Shown here: one piece after another, positions 39,013-45,337 of the stretch
How the letters are laid out: each line of letters starts with the position of its first letter
How positions within the stretch are numbered: the stretch's first letter is position 1
Source: HTCC5015 sp051747425
GTDB taxonomy: Bacteria > Pseudomonadota > Gammaproteobacteria > HTCC5015
DNA length: 45,337 bases
Direction of reading: 5' to 3'
Assembly (NCBI GenBank): GCA_051747425.1
Contig: JBNJGD010000015.1
Span: 1 to 45,337, forward strand
The notes under the pieces: generated by a model
The model's database searches: none
What the model saw: the letters and a program-made list of their open reading frames with translations, nothing else
What the model was told of the DNA's origin: nothing
Program-made: the position numbers and the translations under genes

Positions 39013-40361
39013 TAGCGCACCAGGCGATAGCAGGGTTGGTATTGGCTGCCCGGCAGCTTCATCCGGTGTTGGCTGACGAAGGATTGCAGCAGTTTGTCCA
39101 GGGCCGCCATCAGCGTCTCGTCACCGTGCAACTCGAACAGGCCGTGTTCCTCAATCGCCCGCATGCCCTCGGCTTTGACATTGCCGGCGACGATGCCGGA
39201 AAAAGCCCGGCGCAGTTGCGCCGCCAGTTGGTGGGGCGGCTGATCGCGGTTGAGGTTCAGCTGGCTCATGTTTTCGTGGTTGGGGATGAAGGGCTGCTGG
39301 AAGTCGCTGTCGATGTGCAGGTCCCAGTGGTAGTAAAAGGCGTCATGGGTGGTCTGCCGGTAGGTTCTGACTTCCTCCAGACGCTCGCGCATGGCAATGG
39401 CCACGGCGGCGGGATCGCCGTGAACGATCCGGTAGTAACGGGTGGCGGCCTCGCCCAGCGCCAGGCGGATAAAGGCGTCGATCTGCTCAAAGTACTCGGC
39501 GCTGTCCTCGGGGCCGGTGAGAATCAGGGGGAAGGGCGTGTCGGCATTCTTCGGGTGCATCAGAATGCCCAGCAAATAGAGCAGCTCCTCGGCGGTACCC
39601 ACCCCGCCGGGGAAGACCACGATGCCGTGTCCGAGGCGCACGAAAGCCTCCAGGCGCTTTTCAATATCGGGCATGATCACCAGCTGATTGACGATCGGGT
39701 TGGGCGCCTCGGCGGCGATGATGCCGGGTTCGGTGATGCCGATGTAGCGGTTGCGGCGACGGCGCTGCTTGGCGTGGGCGATGGTGGCGCCCTTCATGGG
39801 CCCCTTCATGGCGCCCGGGCCACAGCCGGTACAGATGTCCAGGTGGCGCAGGCCCAATTCGTGGCCGACGACCTTGCTGTAGTCGTACTCCTCGCGGCTG
39901 ATGGAGTGGCCGCCCCAGCAGACCACCAGATTGGGCGCCTCGGCCAGGCGGAAGGTTCGGGCGTTGCGCAGGATGTCGAAAACCAGGTTGGTCAGGTCTT
40001 CGCTGGTCTCGGGGGGGTGGCTGAGAATTTCACTGTTGACATAGACGATGTCGCGCAGGACCGAGAACAGGTGGTGGCGTATGCCTTCAATGATCCGTCC
40101 ATCGACGAAGGCCGCCTCCGGGGCGTTGTGCAACACCAGCTTGAGGCCGCGGTGCTCCTGGACAATCTCCAGGTCAAAATCGGGGTTCTGGTTGAGCAGT
40201 TGCTGACCGTCGTCGGTGGGGCTGCCGCTGTTGAGCACGGCCAGGGCGCAGTTGCGCAGGACGGCGGACATGCCGCCGGCGCTCTGATCGCGCAGGCGCT
40301 CGGCCTCCTGTTGCGAGAGCAGTTCCAGTTTTCCGGTGGGGCGCACTACGGTTGAACGCAT
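39012..40361 (-). CDS. ppnN: pyrimidine/purine nucleotide 5'-monophosphate nucleosidase PpnN (LOG family)
   Basis: PpnN (YgdH) of 449 residues. It cleaves nucleoside monophosphates to base plus ribose 5-phosphate and, in E. coli, is activated by (p)ppGpp. The N-terminal domain has RNCALAVLNSGS and AAFVDGRIIEGIRHHLFSVL. The LOG core has CWGGHSI, GCGPGAMKGPMKGA and PGGVGTAEELLYLL (251-264), the LOG-family catalytic motif. The C-terminal domain is complete. ATG 40361 is chosen by alignment with the E. coli start; an in-frame TTG lies three codons upstream. It is divergent from yjjV with only 16 bp between starts. Confidence 0.94.
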   Translation of the reverse strand: MRSTVVRPTGKLELLSQQEAERLRDQSAGGMSAVLRNCALAVLNSGSPTDDGQQLLNQNPDFDLEIVQEHRGLKLVLHNAPEAAFVDGRIIEGIRHHLFSVLRDIVYVNSEILSHPPETSEDLTNLVFDILRNARTFRLAEAPNLVVCWGGHSISREEYDYSKVVGHELGLRHLDICTGCGPGAMKGPMKGATIAHAKQRRRRNRYIGITEPGIIAAEAPNPIVNQLVIMPDIEKRLEAFVRLGHGIVVFPGGVGTAEELLYLLGILMHPKNADTPFPLILTGPEDSAEYFEQIDAFIRLALGEAATRYYRIVHGDPAAVAIAMRERLEEVRTYRQTTHDAFYYHWDLHIDSDFQQPFIPNHENMSQLNLNRDQPPHQLAAQLRRAFSGIVAGNVKAEGMRAIEEHGLFELHGDETLMAALDKLLQSFVSQHRMKLPGSQYQPCYRLVR

Positions 40362-40377
40362 GGGATACAATCGTCCT

Positions 40378-41193
40378 ATGTCAAAGGCTTATCAATCAGC
40401 AGAGATTAACACGGGCTGGATCGACTCCCACTGTCATCTCGACTTCGACGCGCTGGCCGAAGGCCTGGATCAAGAGGTGCAGGCTTGCCGGGATCTCGGC
40501 TGCCGGGGCATTGTACTGCCGGCGACCACGGCGGCCAGCTGGACCCGGGTGGCGCAACTGGCCCGGCGTTACGATTTGGTGAGTCCGGCCTTTGGGCTGC
40601 ACCCGTACTTCATGCACCAACACAGCGAGGAGGATCTGGAAGCGCTGGCGGGCGTGCTGGACGGGAGCGGGGCAGTGGCGGTGGGCGAACTGGGGCTCGA
40701 TTACCAGTTGCCGGATTACGACGCCGAGGCTCAGAAAAAGTTGGTGGCCGGTCAGCTGGCGGTGGCCGACGAGGCCGGTCTGCCGGTGATACTCCACGCT
40801 CGCAAGTCCCACGACGAGCTGCTCAAACTGTTGCGCCAGCGGCGCTGGCAGCACGGCGGCATCCTCCACGCCTTTTCCGGTTCCGAACAGCAGGCCCGCC
40901 ACTGGATTGACGCCGGTTTCAAACTCGGCTTCGGCGGTGCCGTGACTTACCCGAGGGCGCGCAAGTTGCGCCGTCTGGTGGCCACGCTGCCGCTGGAAGC
41001 CATCGTGCTGGAGACCGACGCTCCGGACATGCCTCCGGCCTTTATCGAGCGCGGCGAGGCCAACCGCCCCAGCCACTTGCCGGGCATCGCCCGCATCATT
41101 GCCGAGCTGCGGGATATCCCGGTAGAAGCACTGGCCGAACAGACGAGCCAAAACGCCATCGACGCCTTGTCACTGAAATGTCAAAAGGATTGA
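40378..41193 (+). CDS. yjjV: TatD-family metal-dependent hydrolase, YjjV type
   Basis: A TatD-family protein of 271 residues, a metal-dependent TIM-barrel enzyme; relatives act as DNases or deoxyribonucleases. Metal ligands are visible in DSHCHLDF (HxH), AVGELGLDY (Glu), ILHARKSHDEL (His), GGILHAFSGS (His) and LETDAPDMPP (Asp). The wording IVLPATTAASW, FGLHPYF and VTYPRARKLR is closer to E. coli YjjV than to TatD or YcfH. It is therefore unlikely to be the displaced holB-pilZ-linked tatD gene. The pterin-synthase-like gene follows after 18 bp and is probably co-transcribed. Confidence 0.9.
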   Translation: MSKAYQSAEINTGWIDSHCHLDFDALAEGLDQEVQACRDLGCRGIVLPATTAASWTRVAQLARRYDLVSPAFGLHPYFMHQHSEEDLEALAGVLDGSGAVAVGELGLDYQLPDYDAEAQKKLVAGQLAVADEAGLPVILHARKSHDELLKLLRQRRWQHGGILHAFSGSEQQARHWIDAGFKLGFGGAVTYPRARKLRRLVATLPLEAIVLETDAPDMPPAFIERGEANRPSHLPGIARIIAELRDIPVEALAEQTSQNAIDALSLKCQKD

Positions 41194-41211
41194 TATAGAC
41201 TTCCGCGGCTT

Positions 41212-42213
41212 ATGGCCAACACAGCTTTCCAGTTTCACCGCTTCGGTTTTGACGCCGCCCGTCGCAGCGACCAGTACGGGCTGCACGGGCACAGCTTCGC
41301 CTGTGAGTTGCTGAACCCCGAAAAAATCGATATAAGTCGACTGAAAACTTTGCAAAAACTGTTAAATAACAGCGATTTAAAAGAATCAATTAAAGTTGAG
41401 TCTGATGTTGGCATAGCTCGCCTGATTGCCGCCGAAAGCGGACTCGATGGGACCCGGGGCGAGCTCAAGTTGGCCGCCGGCGCCAACCGGGGTGTGCTGT
41501 TGACCGGGCAGGAGGTCCTGACCTGGCGGCGCTATCGCTTTGAAGCTGCCCACTATTTGCCCAATGTGCCCGAGGGTCACAAGTGTGGCCGCCTCCACGG
41601 ACACGGCTTTGAGGTATCGCTGCTGGCGGCCGAGAGCAGTGGCCAGCAGATCGATGACGGCTGGCAGCCGTTGTCTCGGCAGCTGGATGGTCACTGCCTC
41701 AACCGCATTGAGGGGCTGGAGAACCCCACCAGCGAAGTACTGGCGCAGTGGCTGTGGCACAGGCTGATCGATGATCTGCCGGAGTTGCGCGCCGTCGATG
41801 TGCGCGAGACGGTGAGCGCCGGCTGTCGCTTTGACGGCAGTCATCATTACATATGGAAACAGCAGGACGCCGAGTGCGCCCTGGAGCGGGAGGGCTTTGA
41901 TGAGCCCATGGGGCATTCCTACACCCTGAGGCTGCACCTGAGTGCCCCTCTGGACGAGGTTATGGGCTGGACCCAGGATTACGGCGATGTCAAAGCGCGT
42001 TTTCAGCCCCTGTACCGACAATTGGATCACCACTGTCTCAATCGGGTGATCGGTGACGGGGAACCAAGCGACGCCGCCGTGGCCCAATGGTTGCGGCTGG
42101 GCCTGGGGGAGGCGCTGCCGGCTTTACAGCGAATTGATGTGTTGTCGACGCCGCACACTGGAGCGGTACTCGATTGGGGGGCGCTGGCAAGGGCGCCCCG
42201 TCTAGTGATATAA
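41212..42213 (+). CDS. multi-unit 6-carboxytetrahydropterin synthase (QueD/PTPS) homologue
   Basis: A protein of 333 residues, nearly three times a normal QueD (about 120). Three QueD-like units are visible. Unit 1 (about 6-105) keeps only GLHGHSF. Unit 2 (about 107-216) has FEAAH, PEGHKCGRLHGHGF with the Cys nucleophile (Cys125) and zinc His residues, NPTSEVLAQW and RET; but it reads LDGH where QueD has catalytic LDHH, and it lacks most of the segment before it. Unit 3 (about 230-333) has MGHSYTLRL, GWTQDYGDVKARF and LDHHCLN, but no Cys. QueD makes the queuosine and 7-deazaguanine precursor from dihydroneopterin triphosphate. Whether this protein is active is unclear. No queC, queE or queF is in the window. 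Confidence 0.8.
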   Translation: MANTAFQFHRFGFDAARRSDQYGLHGHSFACELLNPEKIDISRLKTLQKLLNNSDLKESIKVESDVGIARLIAAESGLDGTRGELKLAAGANRGVLLTGQEVLTWRRYRFEAAHYLPNVPEGHKCGRLHGHGFEVSLLAAESSGQQIDDGWQPLSRQLDGHCLNRIEGLENPTSEVLAQWLWHRLIDDLPELRAVDVRETVSAGCRFDGSHHYIWKQQDAECALEREGFDEPMGHSYTLRLHLSAPLDEVMGWTQDYGDVKARFQPLYRQLDHHCLNRVIGDGEPSDAAVAQWLRLGLGEALPALQRIDVLSTPHTGAVLDWGALARAPRLVI

Positions 42214-42262
42214 CGCTGCTTTCGTGCAGGTTAATGCACCGGGATTAACAACGATAAAGGGC

Positions 42263-43147
42263 ATGACGGAAAAGCGACTGCAAAACGCCATTCAGCACCC
42301 GATCGCACGCCGACTGAACCAGTGGGCGCCGGCGCTGTGCAGTGCTGTGTTTATCATTCTGCTGGCCTGGTGGAGCGCCGCTGCCGTGTGGGCGTTTGTG
42401 CCGGTGTCCACGGGGCCGGATCTGCCCACAGGCACCAGTAACGCCTCCGCCGGTCCGGCACCTGTGCGCTACGGTGCCCAGGTAGCCAACAAGCACCTGT
42501 TTGGTCGTGCCAGCGTCAAGGCCGGGGAGGGCGACATCGACAATGCGCCTGAGACGCGCCTGGATCTGGTGCTGCGCGGGGTCCTGTCGATCGCCCCGCC
42601 GGATCTGGCGTTGGCGATGATTTCCCGGGGCAGTTCGGGAAAGCAGGAGGTCTACGGTATCGGTGATACCTTGCCGGGCAACGCCGAGCTGGTGGAAGTC
42701 CACAGCGATCGCGTGATTCTGCTCTACCAGGGACGCTACGAGACGCTGCGTTTGCCCGATTCGCCCCAGCTCGACATCGCCACGAAGGAAGCGCCGGAGA
42801 CCTCGGAATTTTTGCCCGGTAGCCAGGGCGACGAGCAGGCCATTCCTCCGACCCGCGCCGCTGATCTGCGTAAAAAGTTTCTCGAGTCGCCGTCCTCCCT
42901 GATGGAGATGGTGTCGATCAAGCCGCAACAGGAAAATGGCGAACTGATTGGCTATCAGGTGAACCCCAAGGGCGACCCGGCCCTGTTTTACCAGACCGGT
43001 CTGCAGGACGGCGATGTGATCGTTTCCGTCAATAGCATACCGGTTAACAAACCGAATCGAATCAACCAGTTGCGCGACGCAGACCAGTACGATGTGGTGG
43101 TGCTTCGCAACGGCTCGAGACAAATGCTCTCGATCAGTTTTAATTGA
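42263..43147 (+). CDS. gspC: type II secretion system protein GspC
   Basis: GspC of 294 residues, the inner-membrane clamp linking the type II secretion platform to the secretin. It has a short cytoplasmic N-terminus, one membrane helix (about 24-46), the homology region (VANKHLFGRA, LVLRGVLSIAPPDLALAMIS, YGIGDTLPGNAEL, VHSDRVILLYQGRYETLRL) that contacts GspD, then a C-terminal PDZ domain (YQVNPKGDPALFYQTGLQDG, VNSIPVNKPNRINQLRD). ATG 42263 gives the usual short cytoplasmic N-terminus, though AAGGG is rather close to it; GTG 42224 would add 13 residues. gspD follows with an 8-bp gap. Confidence 0.92.
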   Translation: MTEKRLQNAIQHPIARRLNQWAPALCSAVFIILLAWWSAAAVWAFVPVSTGPDLPTGTSNASAGPAPVRYGAQVANKHLFGRASVKAGEGDIDNAPETRLDLVLRGVLSIAPPDLALAMISRGSSGKQEVYGIGDTLPGNAELVEVHSDRVILLYQGRYETLRLPDSPQLDIATKEAPETSEFLPGSQGDEQAIPPTRAADLRKKFLESPSSLMEMVSIKPQQENGELIGYQVNPKGDPALFYQTGLQDGDVIVSVNSIPVNKPNRINQLRDADQYDVVVLRNGSRQMLSISFN

Positions 43148-43155
43148 GATGTGAA

Positions 43156-45207
43156 ATGGATAATTGCGTGAACCTGTCCCGTCTTCGTCAAATACTGCGC
43201 GCCCAGCGGCGGGCGTTTTTGGGCTTCTTTTTACTCTGTCTGAGCAGTGTGCCCGTGCATGCCGCCGAGGAGTCCGAGACCTTTACCCTCAACCTCAAGG
43301 ACGCCGACATCGAGGCCTTGATCTCGACGGTGGCCCGAAAGACCGGCAAAAACTTCGTTATTGACCCCCGGGTCAAGGCGCGGGTCACGGTGATTTCGAG
43401 CCAGTCCATGAATGGCGATGAGCTCTACAATGTGTTTCAGTCCATTTTGCAGGTTCATGGCTACGCCGCCGTCCCCGCTGGCGATGTCATCAAGATTTTG
43501 CCCGAGGTCAATGCCAAGCAGGGTGCAGTGCCAACCGTCGACAGTGGCGTGGGCATGGGCGATGATCTGGTGACCCAGGTGATCCCCATTCGCCATGTAG
43601 CAGCGGCGCAGCTGGTGCCGATTCTGCGTCCTCTGGTGCCCCAGCAGGGCCACCTGGCCGCCTACTCGGGCAGCAACATCATTGTCATCACCGACCGGGC
43701 CAGCAATATCGGCCGCATGTCGGACATCATTTCGCGCATTGACCGTCCGGACAACGACGAGATTGAGTCTCTTCGCCTTGAGCACGCCTCGGCCCCCGAA
43801 CTGGTGCGCATCGTCAACTCATTAAACAGCCAGGGTGGCGGTGGCAAAGGTGAGGGCATTGACCAGCCGCAACTGGCCGCCGACGAGCGCACCAACAGTA
43901 TTCTGATTTCTGGCAGCAAGGCCGGCCGCGATCGCTTGCGTTCCCTGATCGAGTCCATGGATGTGCCCCTGGAGCAGGGCGGTAACACCAAGGTGTTGTA
44001 TCTCAAATATGCCAAGGCCGAGGAGACCGCCGAAATCCTCAAGGGCGTCAATGAAGGACAGAAAAAGGCGGCCGAGGCGGCTTCTGGCGGCAAGGCAGCG
44101 GCCCCGGCCAGTGGTTCGGCCAACAAGGAAGTCGATATTCAGGCCGATCCCGAAACCAACGCCCTGATTATTACCGCCGCGCCCGATGCCATGCGCAATA
44201 TCGAATCGGTGGTGCGCCAGCTCGATATTCGCCGCGCCCAGGTGCATGTCGAAGCCATTATCGTCGAAGTCTCCGACGGTGCGGCCCGGGAACTGGGTTT
44301 CAGTTACCTCTTCGCCAACGAAAACGGCTTTGAAAACGACACCAGCCCGGTGGGCGGTGCCCTGCTCGGTGGTGGCGGTGATGTGATCAACGGCATTGCC
44401 GCCGCCAGTGCCGGCGGTGAAGACGCCTCGGGTATCAGTGTTCCCGGCGGCTTTACCCTGGGCTTTGGCGACCGCGACAGCAGCGGCAATGCCTTTGCCG
44501 GCATCCTCCGCGCAGTAGCTACCGATAGTGAGGCCAATGTGCTCTCCACACCGAGTATTGTTACGCTGGACAATCAGGAGGCGGAAATCGTGGTGGGTCA
44601 GAATGTGCCCTTCCTCACCGGTTCCTTTACCACCGCCAGCTCGGGCGCCAACAACCCCTTCCAGACGGTAGAGCGGCAGGATGTGGGCATCACTCTCAAG
44701 ATAAAGCCGCAGATCAACGAGGGCGATGCCATTCGCCTGGACATCGAACAGGAGGCCTCCAGCGTCGTTGAATCGAGCGTGGCCGATGGGCAGTTAATCA
44801 CCAACAAACGCCAGATCAAGACCAGTGTGATGGTCGAGGACAGTCAGCTCCTGGTGCTCGGCGGCCTGATCGACGACGAGAGCAGAGAGACGCTTCACAA
44901 GGTGCCGCTGCTCGGTGATATTCCATTGCTGGGCCGATTGTTTCAGTACCGCACGAGCAATAACGATAAGCGCAACCTGATGGTTTTCCTCCACCCCACC
45001 ATCATTCGCGATCGCGCCTCGGCCGACCGCAAGAGCCAGGAAAAATACAGCTACATGCGGGCGCGCCAGGCAGAGGCCGGCAAGATCAAGCCGATTGTCG
45101 ACATCAGCACTGCGGCCTTGCCACCGATTCGCGCCTACGACGGCTCTCTGGTGGACGCCGAGCCGGCCGGTGACAGCGAAGAAGAGCAGGGCGGCAATGA
45201 CGAGTGA
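43156..45207 (+). CDS. gspD: type II secretion system secretin GspD
   Basis: GspD of 683 residues, the outer-membrane secretin through which folded proteins leave. The signal peptide lies around residues 18-37, ending VPVHAAE. Periplasmic N0 follows (FTLNLKDADIEALISTVARK), with N1 to N3 (VIPIRHVAAAQLVPILRPL, NIIVITDRASNIGRM, TKVLYLKYAKAEETAEIL). The secretin core has VNVLSTPSIV-type sequence at residues about 460-470, VGQNVPFLTGSF and VPLLGDIPLLGRLFQ, and the C-terminal S-domain region is Glu-rich. ATG 43156 is used; TTG 43144 and GTG 43168 are alternatives. It overlaps gspE by 11 nt. Confidence 0.96.
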   Translation: MDNCVNLSRLRQILRAQRRAFLGFFLLCLSSVPVHAAEESETFTLNLKDADIEALISTVARKTGKNFVIDPRVKARVTVISSQSMNGDELYNVFQSILQVHGYAAVPAGDVIKILPEVNAKQGAVPTVDSGVGMGDDLVTQVIPIRHVAAAQLVPILRPLVPQQGHLAAYSGSNIIVITDRASNIGRMSDIISRIDRPDNDEIESLRLEHASAPELVRIVNSLNSQGGGGKGEGIDQPQLAADERTNSILISGSKAGRDRLRSLIESMDVPLEQGGNTKVLYLKYAKAEETAEILKGVNEGQKKAAEAASGGKAAAPASGSANKEVDIQADPETNALIITAAPDAMRNIESVVRQLDIRRAQVHVEAIIVEVSDGAARELGFSYLFANENGFENDTSPVGGALLGGGGDVINGIAAASAGGEDASGISVPGGFTLGFGDRDSSGNAFAGILRAVATDSEANVLSTPSIVTLDNQEAEIVVGQNVPFLTGSFTTASSGANNPFQTVERQDVGITLKIKPQINEGDAIRLDIEQEASSVVESSVADGQLITNKRQIKTSVMVEDSQLLVLGGLIDDESRETLHKVPLLGDIPLLGRLFQYRTSNNDKRNLMVFLHPTIIRDRASADRKSQEKYSYMRARQAEAGKIKPIVDISTAALPPIRAYDGSLVDAEPAGDSEEEQGGNDE

Positions 45208-45337
45208 TGTGGCCCGCAACTTGCCCTACGCCTACGCCAAGAGCCAGGGCGTACTGGCGCAAATAAGCGAGGACGGTGAGGTGCGTATCGCCTACCGGCC
45301 CGATGCCGGGGCCTTTGCCCTGGCCGAGGTGCGCCGG
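45197..45337 (+). CDS. gspE: type II secretion ATPase GspE, N-terminal fragment (runs off the window)
   Basis: Forty-seven codons are visible before the right edge. The opening (MTSDVARNLPYAYAKSQGVL, then a short acidic stretch and RIAYRPDA) matches the N-terminal domain of GspE, which typically begins LPFxFAKxxGVL and binds GspL. The ATG overlaps the end of gspD by 11 nt, as in a coupled gspC-D-E operon. The nucleotide-binding motifs lie outside the window, so the call rests on the start motif and position. Confidence 0.85.
   Translation, partial: MTSDVARNLPYAYAKSQGVLAQISEDGEVRIAYRPDAGAFALAEVRR

Noticed and set aside
40378..41193. The holB-linked tatD gene moved by rearrangement
   Set aside because: Its motifs are closer to YjjV than to TatD/YcfH, so it is probably a different paralogue.

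Overview
The window is about 45.3 kb of GC-rich (roughly 60% or more), densely coded bacterial chromosome. Gene content points to a gammaproteobacterium: RpoH-type heat-shock promoters, a fabD-fabG-acpP-fabF-pabB-pabC-mltG-tmk-holB-pilZ cluster, RsmC, PpnN, YjjV and the start of a type II secretion operon. The type IV pilus PilZ gene, type II secretion genes and GTAG-headed REP elements fit a free-living, probably marine or environmental lineage (Cellvibrionales or Pseudomonadales relatives). That placement is inference; there is no rRNA in the window.

Layout. 1-5.1 kb: a small membrane protein, an NADPH-dependent FMN reductase, then grpE, dnaK and dnaJ, with a near-perfect sigma-32 promoter before grpE. 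5.1-7.7 kb: two divergent lipoprotein alpha/beta hydrolases. 7.8-17.3 kb: dapB running straight into fatty-acid synthesis (fabD, fabG, acpP, fabF), p-aminobenzoate synthesis (pabB, pabC), mltG, tmk, holB and pilZ, mostly with overlapping start and stop codons. 17.3-17.6 kb: a short island of three kinds of repeat. 17.6-21.3 kb: a class V aminotransferase and a large DUF748/AsmA-like envelope protein. 21.3-25.9 kb: tRNA-Arg(ACG), then two tandem genes for LOV-type blue-light photoreceptors fused to degenerate GGDEF and intact EAL domains.

25.9-33.8 kb: an accessory metabolic region with a thiamine-diphosphate enzyme and a KstD-like FAD dehydrogenase on the minus strand, a divergent AraC-type regulator, a BCCT transporter and a SpmA/SpmB-like gate-domain membrane protein. 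33.8-40.4 kb: a periplasmic DUF1330-like protein, rsmC, a mobile-type inverted repeat, a patatin lipase with DUF3336, an acyl-CoA thioesterase, msrA, a TauE/SafE permease and the nucleosidase ppnN. 40.4-45.3 kb: a YjjV-type TatD nuclease, an unusual multi-unit 6-carboxytetrahydropterin-synthase homologue, and gspC, gspD and the start of gspE.

The most interesting locus is the tandem LOV-EAL pair at 21.55-25.91 kb. Both proteins carry the flavin-adduct cysteine motif GRNCR(F/L)LQG and a complete EAL catalytic set, so blue light probably controls cyclic-di-GMP breakdown. The first protein has Leu in place of the signalling Gln and lacks one flavin-phosphate Arg, while the second is canonical. 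This looks like a duplicated photoreceptor pair that has diverged in its photochemistry. Second in interest is the pterin-synthase-like protein, whose catalytic residues seem to be divided between successive repeat units.
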